A stretch of 64,000 bases of DNA from Deltaproteobacteria bacterium (GTDB taxonomy: Bacteria; Myxococcota; JACRCW01): assembly GCA_016218805.1 (NCBI GenBank), contig JACRCW010000026.1:1-64000 (forward strand). Direction: 5' to 3'. The stretch's first letter is position 1. Each line of letters opens with the position of its first letter. The notes under the pieces are model-generated. The model saw only the letters and a list, made by a program, of their open reading frames with translations, ran no database searches and was not told the origin of the DNA. Position numbers and translations under genes: made by a program. Positions 53,856-62,402 of this stretch are shown here, piece after piece.

Positions 53856-54854
53856 TCACTTCGGCGGGACGGCACCACGGGCGCACGCCCGGGCACGCTC
53901 CGGCGGCAGTGCACCGCGCAGGCGCTCCAGCTCCGCGCGTGCGGCACGGCTGTCCACGGCCGCCAGCGCACGGCACGCCGTCCCGGCCGCCTCCGTCTCC
54001 GGGCCCCACGCCAGCACGCCCAGCGCCGGCACCGCATCCTCCAGCCTTGCGGCGCCTGCCAGCCGCGCGGCGTGCATCCGCCCCAGGCCGGGCGGTCCCA
54101 TCAGCAGCGCGGGCAGCGCCGCGCGCGCCATAGCGTCATCCGGGCCCAGCGCGCGCAGCGCGGCCGCCACCACCTCCGGGGGTTCCCACGGACGCAGCAG
54201 GTCCGCCGCAGCGTCCCGCAGCGCCCCCGGGCCGGCGCGTCCCACCGCCTGCAGCCCAGCCACCCGAAGCCCCGCGGGGACGCTGCGCGTCCGCAACCAG
54301 TCCGCCAGCCGCGCCTCCACGGGCCCTTCCAGCTGCAGCGGTTCGGCGGCCAGCGCCAGGTCCAGTGCGGCAGCCCGAGCCAGCCCGGCGGGACCCTCCA
54401 CCAGCATCTCCACCCGAACCGCCTGCCGGGCGGCGGGCGGCGCGCGGCAGAAGCGCGCCAGCCGGTCCACCGCGGGGGCCAGCTCGGCCTCCGTCAGCCA
54501 GGTGACCTCGGACGGGGCCTGGTCCACCGTCCACGCGTCCGGCGGCAGGTCCGCGGGCCGGTGCGGGCTGCGGCGCGCGGGCAGCAGCGGGAACAGCGCG
54601 CGCTGGCCGGGCTGGTAGGCCGTCCCGTGTTCGGCCAGCTGGTGGATGCGGAGCGGGCCGGGCGCGGCGCCATGGCCGCAGGGCACGTGGGTGACCTCCA
54701 GGTCCACCACCACCGCGCCCTCCGCCCCGGGGCTGACCGTGCGAACCACCGCGGCAACGGTGACGGACGCCTGCAGCGCCTGCGCGGAAACCGTGCGCAA
54801 CCCGCTGAACATGTGCCCGGCCACCAGCCCGGCCAGCACTGCCGCGGTGATCAC
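53856..54854 (-). CDS. exported HEAT-repeat-like protein
   Basis: The 332-residue product begins with a GTG (54854) whose codon overlaps the stop of the DUF721 gene, so it is translationally coupled to it. The N-terminus MITAAVLAGLVAGHMFSGLR is hydrophobic and may be a signal or anchor. After a beta part with VVVDLEVTHVPCGHGAAPGP, the C-terminal half is a series of Ala/Leu-rich helical pairs (ALRDAAADLLRPWEPPEVVA and AALRALGPDDAMARAALPAL) in HEAT-repeat style. Such proteins are scaffolds. Partner and function are unknown. Confidence 0.65.
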   Translation of the reverse strand: MITAAVLAGLVAGHMFSGLRTVSAQALQASVTVAAVVRTVSPGAEGAVVVDLEVTHVPCGHGAAPGPLRIHQLAEHGTAYQPGQRALFPLLPARRSPHRPADLPPDAWTVDQAPSEVTWLTEAELAPAVDRLARFCRAPPAARQAVRVEMLVEGPAGLARAAALDLALAAEPLQLEGPVEARLADWLRTRSVPAGLRVAGLQAVGRAGPGALRDAAADLLRPWEPPEVVAAALRALGPDDAMARAALPALLMGPPGLGRMHAARLAGAARLEDAVPALGVLAWGPETEAAGTACRALAAVDSRAARAELERLRGALPPERARACARGAVPPK

Positions 54855-55336
54855 GGGTCGCCACCCAGCCGCCCGCGGTAGCGGGACCGGGCAAACGCCG
54901 CGGCCGCGCGCCCCAGCGCTTCGCGGAGCACCGGGTCCGCAATGCCCGCGGCCACCTCACGGCCAAAGCCCTCCGCGCGCGGATCCGCCGGCGCCTCCGG
55001 GGCGGGTGGGGCGGGCAGGTCCGCCGGCCGCGGGCGCAACACGGTGGACAGCGCGCGCAACGGCGCCCCCCGCAGCACCCGGCCCAGCGCGGCCAGCACC
55101 TCCGCGGACCGCCAGTGCAGCTCCTGCCGCCAGGCGGGGTGGTCCGTCGCCACCACCAGTTCGCCGTCCCGGATGACCTCCACCCAGGTGTGCGCGGCCA
55201 TGACCTTGCCCACCACCCGGGGCCAGGCCGCCACCACATCCGCCTGCTGGACCATGTGCTCCAACCCCGCACGCCGCAGGGCGCTGTTCACGGCGGTCTG
55301 CGCGCGCTTGGGCGCGCTGCGGGGGCGGCGGGGCAT
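54851..55336 (-). CDS. dciA: DciA/DUF721-family protein
   Basis: The 161-residue product belongs to the DUF721 family, which includes DciA, the likely ancestral loader of replicative helicase DnaB. The typical start is visible (SALRRAGLEHMVQQADVVAA followed by WPRVVGKVMAAHTWVEVIRD) and so is the conserved ELVVATDHPAWRQELHW region. The C-terminal half is Ala/Pro-rich and probably disordered. The symbol rests on family membership only. It overlaps the HEAT-like gene by 4 nt. Confidence 0.75.
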   Translation of the reverse strand: MPRRPRSAPKRAQTAVNSALRRAGLEHMVQQADVVAAWPRVVGKVMAAHTWVEVIRDGELVVATDHPAWRQELHWRSAEVLAALGRVLRGAPLRALSTVLRPRPADLPAPPAPEAPADPRAEGFGREVAAGIADPVLREALGRAAAAFARSRYRGRLGGDP

Positions 55337-55663
55337 GACCCCTCAGACGTTGCCCGAATGACGCATGGCGGCGCAACCCGGCGGCCAGGCCGGGCGCGCG
55401 TGCAGGGGGCTCCCCGTCGAGGACGGCGCCGTGCACCGCGGCGCGCGGGGCCTGGGCGGGCCGGGACAGGGGGTTGGGGGGGATCCGGGTTGGCGGCTGC
55501 CGGGCGGTTGCACCCCACGCCGGGCGTCAGCTACACGGCGCTTCCTTTTCAAGGGTTTCCATCACGCGCGGCCATGGCGGCCGACGGGGCGGGACCCGGT
55601 TGGTGGGCCTCTCCCGGACATTCCGGGCGGCACGCCAGCGTCAGTGGCCTTTGGAGGTGTGGG
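55337..55663. other. 327-bp divergent intergenic region
   Basis: It separates the DciA-type gene (minus) from a lipoprotein gene (plus) and must hold both promoters. I see a small palindrome CGGCCATGGCGGCCG-like stretch near 55570 and an AT-richer patch (CTTCCTTTTCAAGGGTTTCC) near 55540, but no clear promoter boxes, gene or RNA. Confidence 0.6.
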
Positions 55664-58147
55664 ATGCGCACGGGCAGGATGCAGGGTTTGGTGGGGTTGG
55701 TGCTGGGCGGGATTCCCCTGGCGGCGGCGCTGACGGCTGTGGCCGGGGCGGGTGCCTGCAGCGGGAGCTCCTCAAGCAGTTCTTCTTCTTCCGGCGGCGG
55801 CAGCGTCTGCGGAGACCAGCTGGAATGCCGCATTGCCCGTGACTGCCAGGGCGCCGGGTTTGCGTGCGTGGTGCCGGACGGCGGGACGGGGTGCTGCGTG
55901 AAGGTGGCGTGCACCGCCGACACCGACTGCGCGTCTCCCAAGACCTGCGACCTGCGGCGCGGCCTGTGCGTGGTGGACACGTGCGACCCGAGCTTTGCCA
56001 ACAGCTGCCCGGCCGGCGAGAAGTGCATCAACGGCACGGATCCCGTCACGGGCGAGGTGTCCACGGACTGCGTGCCGGTGGCCAACATCCCGCAGGCCAC
56101 CAAGTGCGAGCTGGACGTGTCCCGCTTCTCGCTGCGCGCCACCCAGACGCGGCAGCTGAGCCCCACTTTCTACAACAACGCGGGCGCACTGGTGCCGTTT
56201 GCCGCCGGGTCCTACGCGTCGTCCGCGGACGGCACGGCCACCGTCAGCACCACCGGCCTGGTCACCGGCGCGGGCGAAGGCACCGCCACCATCACCGTGA
56301 CCCCGCTGGGCACCGGCGCCACGCCGTGCACCGCCACCGTGGAGGTGTACGGGGCACTGGCCGCCAGCGAGGCGCGCGTGGTGGTGTTTGACAACCGCAC
56401 GGGAGCGCCGCTGTCCGGGGTGACGGTGCAACTGGACAAGACCGGTGACACCAGCTCCACGCAGACCACGGACGCCAAGGGCTCGGCCAAGTTCACGGGC
56501 GTGGCCACGGCGGCGGACATTGTTGCGGTGACGGCGTTCCCGGCGGACCACACCTGGGTGACCTACGCGTCTCCCGGCAAGGTGGACCTGGCCATGTACC
56601 TGGACCCGCTGCTGCCCGCGGGCAAGATCGCCGGCGTGTCAGGCACCTTTGACACCAGCCGGGCGCAGCCGCCCACCGGGGACATCAAGCTTGGCCTGGC
56701 GGCGTTCTCCATTGCCGGCGCGCTCAGTGACCTCAACCTGGGCGGACTCATTGGCAAGACGGTGGACACCACCATCACCATTGAGGGCTTTGTGGACAAC
56801 CAGGTGGTGCCGCTGCCCTCCGGCGTGTACCTGAAGCTGCAGAACGACGACGTGAAGGGCCGCGTGGACATGTACGTGGACGGGCCGTGTGGCACGGGCG
56901 CGGACGCCTGCAAGCGCGTGCTGTGGGGCCTGGGTGGCCAGGTGTCCATCAACAAGATCGGGCCCATCATCAATGAGGTGGCCGCGGCCGAAAACGTGGA
57001 CGCGGGCGCCATCCTCTCCGCAGTGCTGCCGTTCTTCCGGAAGTTCTACCACTACGTGGAGGGCGGCTTCTCCCTGACGGACATCAACGCCCCGGCCAAC
57101 GAGGCCGATCCGCCGGGCTTTGCGCAGAACGACGTGGTGGTGAAGCCCAACTACCTGCTGCAGGAGACGGCCATCTGGCAGTTGCCCTCCCTGCCCACGC
57201 TCCCCAGTGACAGCACCCAGCACGTCTCCGGCGCGCTGCTGCTGGCCGGCACGCTGGTGCCCGGTCAGGGCTTTGTGCCGCAGGGCGTGTCCGCCGGGCT
57301 GGACGTGTGCACGGACGGCACCAGCAGCACCTGCATGGTGAGCGAGGCCGCGGACGGCCTGGTGTCCTGCACGGACGATGACACCACCAGCCCGGACGAG
57401 TGCGAGGGCATGGTGGCCGGTGACCTTTCGCTGGACTACGCGCCCCAGCATGACGGCCTGGAGGGCTTCCGCTACGGCGCGGTGGCGGTGGCCCTGGACG
57501 TCAACAGCCTGGGCGCAGGGGGCATGTTCACCTCGGTGCTGGTGGGGTTCTTTGATTCGCTGTCCGGGACCGGCAAGAAGAGCTTCCCCATCAACAGCTT
57601 CCTTGGGTTCAACAAGGGCACGTACACCGCCGCCACCCGCACCTTTGCGGCCACCACCGCGGTGGACGGGTCGGAGTTCTATCGCCTCAACCTGGACACG
57701 GACTCCAAGCCCTGGCTGGTGTACTTTGCGGCCACGGGCGGCACCTTCAGCGTCAAGGTGCCCGCGGTGCCCACCACCATCACCGGGGACCGCACGGAGA
57801 ACCTGGACATCCAGGCGTTCAAGCTGCTGCCCGGCTCAGTGACCGGCGGGCTGCCCGCGTTGGCGGAGTTCAACAGCACCAACTTTGACAAGTTGGTCGA
57901 CTACACGGGCGCGTTCTCCACGCAGGAGTGCACGCCGGCCTACCCGGCCAAGGACTGCCTTGTTGACGGAGACTGCAACTTTGGCGGGTTTGAGGATTTC
58001 ACGTGTGACGGGACCAACAAGGTCTGCGTCAGCTCGGCGCAGGGCGTGACGTTCAAGTCGGGCAGTTGCCCGGCGGGCGCGGTGGAGAAGACCAGCACGG
58101 CGGGCAAGGCCGTGTGCGTCATTCCGCCGGCCTGCGAGTTGAAGTGA
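55664..58147 (+). CDS. large Cys-rich lipoprotein with Big2-like domain
   Basis: The 827-residue product has a signal peptide and a lipobox (AGAC near residue 31), then a Ser/Gly linker and a Cys-rich segment of EGF-like or follistatin-like short repeats (CGDQLECRIARDCQ, CTADTDCASPKTCD and so on). A Big2-like beta domain follows (FSLRATQTRQLSPTFYNNAG to GTATITVTPLGTG), then a carboxypeptidase-regulatory-like module (VVVFDNRTGAPLSGVTVQLD) and a long beta-rich region. The C-terminus has three more Cys pairs. GGAGG precedes the ATG at 55664. It is a surface protein of unknown function, the kind common in myxobacteria. Confidence 0.75.
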   Translation: MRTGRMQGLVGLVLGGIPLAAALTAVAGAGACSGSSSSSSSSSGGGSVCGDQLECRIARDCQGAGFACVVPDGGTGCCVKVACTADTDCASPKTCDLRRGLCVVDTCDPSFANSCPAGEKCINGTDPVTGEVSTDCVPVANIPQATKCELDVSRFSLRATQTRQLSPTFYNNAGALVPFAAGSYASSADGTATVSTTGLVTGAGEGTATITVTPLGTGATPCTATVEVYGALAASEARVVVFDNRTGAPLSGVTVQLDKTGDTSSTQTTDAKGSAKFTGVATAADIVAVTAFPADHTWVTYASPGKVDLAMYLDPLLPAGKIAGVSGTFDTSRAQPPTGDIKLGLAAFSIAGALSDLNLGGLIGKTVDTTITIEGFVDNQVVPLPSGVYLKLQNDDVKGRVDMYVDGPCGTGADACKRVLWGLGGQVSINKIGPIINEVAAAENVDAGAILSAVLPFFRKFYHYVEGGFSLTDINAPANEADPPGFAQNDVVVKPNYLLQETAIWQLPSLPTLPSDSTQHVSGALLLAGTLVPGQGFVPQGVSAGLDVCTDGTSSTCMVSEAADGLVSCTDDDTTSPDECEGMVAGDLSLDYAPQHDGLEGFRYGAVAVALDVNSLGAGGMFTSVLVGFFDSLSGTGKKSFPINSFLGFNKGTYTAATRTFAATTAVDGSEFYRLNLDTDSKPWLVYFAATGGTFSVKVPAVPTTITGDRTENLDIQAFKLLPGSVTGGLPALAEFNSTNFDKLVDYTGAFSTQECTPAYPAKDCLVDGDCNFGGFEDFTCDGTNKVCVSSAQGVTFKSGSCPAGAVEKTSTAGKAVCVIPPACELK

Positions 58148-58162
58148 GTAGAGTGTGACCGG

Positions 58163-58203
58163 CGGGCGGCGGGTCCTCGTGCGAGGGGCCCCGCCGCCCG
58201 GTT
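58163..58203 (+). terminator. terminator-like hairpin after the large lipoprotein gene
   Basis: CGGGCGGCGGG (58163-58173) pairs perfectly with CCCGCCGCCCG (58190-58200), with a further inner TCCTC/GAGGG stem and GTTTCCC after it. It lies 16 bp after the stop and 94 bp before pgi. Confidence 0.55.
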
Positions 58204-58296
58204 TCCCGGTTGCGACGTTTTCCATCTGGCTGCAGACGCCGGGCGAGCGCGCGGGCTTTCCTTCCCGCACCTCGGCCGGCAGAGGAATTCAGAATC

Positions 58297-59670
58297 ATGG
58301 CAGACAACCGCTTGGTGTTGGACATCCAGCGTTCCGTGGCACCCCGGGTTCCCGGTGGCGTTCCAGAAGACCGCCTGGTGGGTATGGCGCAGGCCGCCAC
58401 CCGCGCATTTCAGCAGGTGGCGCAGTGGCGTGATGACGGCAAACTGAGCTTTGCCAAACTGCCCAATGACCGCGTGCTGCTGGAGCAGACCCAGCAGATG
58501 GTGAAGGCGGTGCGCGGGCAGTTCCGCGAGTTGGTGGTGGTGGGGATTGGCGGAGCCAGCCTGGGTGCGCGCATGCTGTGCACCGCGCTGGCGCCCAAGC
58601 CCGCCGCCATGAAGGTGCACTTTGTGGACAACGTGGACCCGCGGACGGTGGGCGAGCTGTTTGGCCGCATTGACCCGATGGCCACGGTTTTCAACGTGGT
58701 GTCCAAGAGCGGCAGCACGCTGGAGACCACGGCGCACTTCCTGGTGCTGCGGGACCTGTTGCGCGGGCGGTTTGGGAAGAAGGGGTACGCCGAGCGGGTC
58801 ATTGTCACCACGGACCCGGACAGCGGCCCCCTGCACGCCATTGCCGAGCGCGAGGGGCTGCGCACCCTCACCTTCCCCAAGGACGTGGGCGGGCGTTTCT
58901 CCGTGCTGTCCCCGGCGGGCCTGTTCCCTGCTGCGGCGGCCGGCGTGGACATCAACGCGCTGCTGGACGGCGCGCGCGCCATGATGGACCGCTGCAGCAC
59001 GGACACCGTGCTCAGCAACCCGGCCGCCCTGCTGGCCACCGTGCACTACCTGGCGGACCGCGAAGTGAACCGGCGGGTGAACGTGCTGTGGTCGTATTCG
59101 GATGCGCTGCGGCCGTTCACCGAGTGGTACATCCAACTGTGGGCGCAGAGCCTGGGCAAGCGCCTGAGCCTCAACGGCACGGAGATCCACAACGGGCTGA
59201 CGCCGCTGGCGTGCACCGGCGCCCAGGAACAGCACGGGCTGCTGCAGTTGCTGGTGGAAGGACCGGAGGACAAGCTGGTCACCTTCCTGTCCGTGCTGGA
59301 CCACCAGGCGCACCTGGAGGCGCCACCCGCGCAGGATGTCCCGGAATTCGGGTTTCTGGGCGGGATGGACTTTGGGGCGGTGCTGGAGGCGGGCCGGCGC
59401 AGCTCTGAGCTGGCACTGCAGGAGGTTGGCCGCCCGTCACTGCGCATCACGCTGCCGGTGCTCAACGCGCGCGCCATGGGAGAGCTCATCCACCTGTATG
59501 AACACGCGGCGGCCTTTGCCGGCGCGCTGTACGGCGTGGACCCGTTTGACCAGCCCGGCGTGGAAGAGGGCAAGAAGATCGGGTTTGGGCTCATGGGCCG
59601 CAAGGGGTTTGAGCCGTTTGCGGAGAAGGTGCGCCAGAGCGACCAGAACAGCCGCTGGCGCCTCACCTGA
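58297..59670 (+). CDS. pgi: glucose-6-phosphate isomerase
   Basis: Interconverts glucose-6-phosphate and fructose-6-phosphate. The 457-residue product has the sugar-isomerase phosphate-binding motifs VVVGIGGASLGARML and VVSKSGSTLETTAHF, the active-site ACTGAQEQHGLLQLLVEGP and the C-terminal KKIGFGLMGRKGFEPFAE with the catalytic Lys. The length fits the shorter bacterial form. The start is the ATG at 58297, with AGAGGA upstream, and the protein then begins MADNRLVLDIQRSVAP. It is a single-gene unit. Confidence 0.95.
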   Translation: MADNRLVLDIQRSVAPRVPGGVPEDRLVGMAQAATRAFQQVAQWRDDGKLSFAKLPNDRVLLEQTQQMVKAVRGQFRELVVVGIGGASLGARMLCTALAPKPAAMKVHFVDNVDPRTVGELFGRIDPMATVFNVVSKSGSTLETTAHFLVLRDLLRGRFGKKGYAERVIVTTDPDSGPLHAIAEREGLRTLTFPKDVGGRFSVLSPAGLFPAAAAGVDINALLDGARAMMDRCSTDTVLSNPAALLATVHYLADREVNRRVNVLWSYSDALRPFTEWYIQLWAQSLGKRLSLNGTEIHNGLTPLACTGAQEQHGLLQLLVEGPEDKLVTFLSVLDHQAHLEAPPAQDVPEFGFLGGMDFGAVLEAGRRSSELALQEVGRPSLRITLPVLNARAMGELIHLYEHAAAFAGALYGVDPFDQPGVEEGKKIGFGLMGRKGFEPFAEKVRQSDQNSRWRLT

Positions 59671-59762
59671 GTACGCGTCCCCAGAGAAAGCTGATCCTGT
59701 GAGGCGCGCTTGCGTGCGGGGTCCGCCATCGACGGCAGAGGGCGGGCTGTGAACCACGGCGT

Positions 59763-59948
59763 GGGGCGGGGCTCGTCCGGGCTCGTCCCCCGCCCGGTTC
59801 GCTCAACCGCGGGCGCTCCCGCTTCCCTGACCCCATCACCGCACGGAGAGCAGAGTTGAGCCGAATCCTCTCTCTGCGCCACGGCGGAGGAAGTCATCGC
59901 GTCTGAACGGCCCTGCATCTCAATCGGGCGGGGGACGAGCCCCCGCCC
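59763..59948. repeat. MITE-like element with terminal inverted repeats
   Basis: GGGCTCGTCCCCCGCCC (59779-59795) is the exact reverse complement of GGGCGGGGGACGAGCCC (59926-59942). Outside it the homology continues (GGGGCGGGGCTCGTCC on the left, CCCCCGCCCTAC on the right), with a 10-bp duplication of GGGCTCGTCC at the left end. The right arm itself folds into a 9-bp hairpin (59926-59948). The ~190-bp size and lack of coding fit a small non-autonomous element or a pair of REP-like units. Confidence 0.55.
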
Positions 59949-59956
59949 TACAAGGA

Positions 59957-60038
59957 ACGCGCGGAAGCCCGCGGAAACGTGCGGAAATCCGCGAAAACGA
60001 GGAACATCCGCGGAAGCCGCGGAAACGCGCGGAAAGAC
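59957..60038. repeat. GCGGAAA low-complexity tract
   Basis: Variants of GCGGAAA/GCGGAAG recur at intervals of about 10-12 bp (for example CGCGGAAGCC, GTGCGGAAATC, CCGCGGAAACGC). It looks like a decayed minisatellite. It is in the gap before the TlpA-like gene. Confidence 0.55.
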
Positions 60039-60297
60039 CTGCGGGAACCAGAAGGAAACACGCGGGCAGCGCCCTCCGCCACACCCAGCGGTGGGAACAA
60101 CCTGGCCGCCCATGCGGCACCGGCGCCTTGGCAGCAGCGGCGCAGACGGAGACCGGTGAGGTGGTGGGCACCAGCCAGGTGCTGGAAGCCCGCTCAAAAG
60201 GTCACTTTTCTCCGAGGAGCGGCACTGAGTCCCCGTTTCGCGCGCCGCGCCAGGGACGCAGTCTGGTCCGCGGCCACCAGCGTTTGTGTCTGGGCGG

Positions 60298-60981
60298 TCA
60301 GCCACCCAACAGCTTGACGAAGTACTCTTCCGCCGCCTGGTTGTTCCAATCCCGCGGCCCGATGAACTTGGCGATGACCCGTCCGTCCGGGGAGACCACG
60401 TAGGACTCCGGGAGCTTCTCCGTGCCGTACCCGCGCGACGTGCGGCGGCTGGGGTCCCACAGCACCTTGAAGCTGGGCTTCTCCGCGCCAAAGAAGCGCG
60501 TGACCTCGTTCCAGTCTTCATCCACGGAGACCGCCAGCACCGTCATCCGGTCCCCGAATTTGCGCGTAAGGAACTCCATGGACGGCATCTCTTCGCGGCA
60601 GGGCGGACACCAGGTGGCCCAGAAGTTCACCAGCACCCACTTGCCCCGGTAGTCCGCCAGCGACACGTTGCGCGTGCCCGCCGGCCCCTCCGGCAAGGAG
60701 AACGGCAGCGCGGTTCCCTCGCCGGGGACCGGGTCCATGACGGTGTCCACGAGGATCTCCTCGTAGCGCTGCCGCTCGTTGACCTTGTGCGCCACCAGCC
60801 CCACCACCATGGCCACCGTGCACCAGGCGAACAGCATCTTCATCCAGCCCGGCACCACCCACGCCCGGCTGGAACCCATCAACTGCGTGGTGGCCGGCGC
60901 CCAGGGCACCGGCTTCTGCCCCGGGTCGGCGGTGTCGTTGCCCGGTGGGTTTGCCGCTGCCGTGACTTCGTTGCTGCCCAT
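60298..60981 (-). CDS. TlpA-like thioredoxin-fold protein
   Basis: The 227-residue product has a short cytoplasmic N-terminus, a membrane anchor (MLFAWCTVAMVVGLVAHKV) and a TlpA/ResA-type thioredoxin domain with active-site WATWCPPCREEM and cis-Pro region GTEKLPESYVVSPDGRVIAK. Such proteins reduce disulfides in the periplasm, often for cytochrome c maturation. A link with the heme proteins at 37-43.6 kb is possible but nothing here proves it. The ATG at 60981 begins MGSNEVTAAANPPGNDTADP. Confidence 0.87.
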   Translation of the reverse strand: MGSNEVTAAANPPGNDTADPGQKPVPWAPATTQLMGSSRAWVVPGWMKMLFAWCTVAMVVGLVAHKVNERQRYEEILVDTVMDPVPGEGTALPFSLPEGPAGTRNVSLADYRGKWVLVNFWATWCPPCREEMPSMEFLTRKFGDRMTVLAVSVDEDWNEVTRFFGAEKPSFKVLWDPSRRTSRGYGTEKLPESYVVSPDGRVIAKFIGPRDWNNQAAEEYFVKLLGG

Positions 60982-61085
60982 GACACCTGCCCGCAGAGTC
61001 GGAGACGTGGCGTCTTACTGTGGCCTGCCCCACCCAACAAGCCCGCGCTTGGTCCGCCACGCTGTCCTGCTAGAATGCGCGCCGA

Positions 61086-62375
61086 ATGGTGATCCGCGCT
61101 CCTGGACAGAACCCCGTGGTCCGCCCCGGCGCAAACCCGGCCGGCACCGCCCAGGCGCCCGCTCAGCCCACCGCCGCGGACGCACTGGTGCGCCTGGGCC
61201 TGTTCCAGGGCGGCATGGACCCGGGCGCGGCCATGGCCAAGCTGCTCAGCTTCTTTGTCATGCAGGGGTTTGCGCCCAAGCTGGACGGGGCCAAGGCCGG
61301 CGGACAACCGCTGGATGACGCCGCCAAGCTGGCGGACCTGCTCAAGCAGCTGCAGGGCAAGGAGGGACTGCCGCAGACCGGCAAGCTGGATGAAAAGACG
61401 CTCAAGGCGCTGGAGAAGTACAAGCCCGCCACCTCCCCTGGCGAGCGCGCCACCGAACGCCAGGCCGCCACCCCGGAGCGCCAGCAGTCCGCGCGCATGG
61501 CGACGTCATTCCGGGATCAGAGCCTGGCCGCGTGGATCAAGAACAAGGCCAGTGAACTGCAGAAGCCCGCCCAGCAGGCCCCGCAGGCGCCCAGTTCCTC
61601 CAGCACCACGCAGCAGTCCTCCCAGGCCGCGCAACCGCCGCGGCCTGACGTGGCCTCCCACGCGCAGCCGGTGAATCAGGCGCCGCAGGCGGCCCAGGCG
61701 CAGGAGACCAAGAACACGCCGGCGCCCATCATGGAGCAGTCCGCACCGGGTGACCCCAAGGCCAGCCGCGAGAGCGGCGCCACCAAGGCGGAGCAGGGAC
61801 ACGGCCAGGGACAGCAGGGCAGCGGCGAAGAGGCCGGCCGCGCAGGCAAAGCCGGCAAGGGCACCGGCAAGGCGGAGGACACGCCCGGGGGACGCGCCGG
61901 TGACGACGACGGCCTGGCGCGCGGGGAGGCCGACCAGCTCACCGCGTTTGAGGACGGCCGCGGCAACCAGGCCACCGGCGACGAGGACGAGGAGGACGAG
62001 CGCCGCGGCGCCGCCCTCACCGACGACGGCAGCGGCGCGGATGAGGGCGCCTATGAGATTCCTAGCGTGGCCGAACAACTGCGGCAGGCGCTGGCCGCCC
62101 TGCAGATGGAGGAACAGACGGCGGGCAATGCCAACCGCGCCACGACGTACCGGGGTGATTTTGTGTTCTACAAGCCCGGCGTGTACCAGAGCCGCACCCA
62201 GGCCCCGATGATCCTCAACCTCAAGGTGGTGAAGGCCACCGCGTATGACCAGGTGTGGACGCAGGTGCTGCAGCAAATCAATGCGCGCCTGCGCGTGTTT
62301 GAACCGGACGCGCCCGCGCTGCTGGCTGAACACATCGGCACGGCGCTGCAGCTGGCGCGCGCCCGCGCAACGTGA
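61086..62375 (+). CDS. hypothetical protein with peptidoglycan-binding-like motif
   Basis: The 429-residue product starts MVIRAPGQNPVVRPGANPAG. An N-terminal helical part contains LPQTGKLDEKTLKALEKYKP, which resembles the repeat of peptidoglycan-binding domains, but there is no signal peptide, so this may be a chance likeness. A long Gln/Ala/Gly/Glu-rich disordered middle (about 150-320) is followed by a folded C-terminus (FYKPGVYQSRTQAPMILNLK). Function unknown. It is convergent with the regulator gene at 62.4 kb. Confidence 0.6.
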   Translation: MVIRAPGQNPVVRPGANPAGTAQAPAQPTAADALVRLGLFQGGMDPGAAMAKLLSFFVMQGFAPKLDGAKAGGQPLDDAAKLADLLKQLQGKEGLPQTGKLDEKTLKALEKYKPATSPGERATERQAATPERQQSARMATSFRDQSLAAWIKNKASELQKPAQQAPQAPSSSSTTQQSSQAAQPPRPDVASHAQPVNQAPQAAQAQETKNTPAPIMEQSAPGDPKASRESGATKAEQGHGQGQQGSGEEAGRAGKAGKGTGKAEDTPGGRAGDDDGLARGEADQLTAFEDGRGNQATGDEDEEDERRGAALTDDGSGADEGAYEIPSVAEQLRQALAALQMEEQTAGNANRATTYRGDFVFYKPGVYQSRTQAPMILNLKVVKATAYDQVWTQVLQQINARLRVFEPDAPALLAEHIGTALQLARARAT

Positions 62376-62402
62376 GCGGCACCATGCCGTCGTCCGCCGG
62401 CG

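Larger units (their letters stand above)
59671..60297. other. 627-bp intergenic region with repeats
   Basis: No gene is seen. It contains a MITE-like inverted-repeat element (59763-59948) and a low-complexity tract of GCGGAAA units (about 59957-60038). The remainder is GC-rich without promoter boxes I can support. A minus-strand open frame through the tract reads FPRVSA/FRGFP-type repeats and is not a believable gene. Confidence 0.7.

Noticed and set aside
59880..60290. Minus-strand frame through the GCGGAAA tract
   Set aside because: The encoded FPRVSA/FRGFP repeats come from low-complexity DNA; there is no ribosome site, domain or neighbour support.
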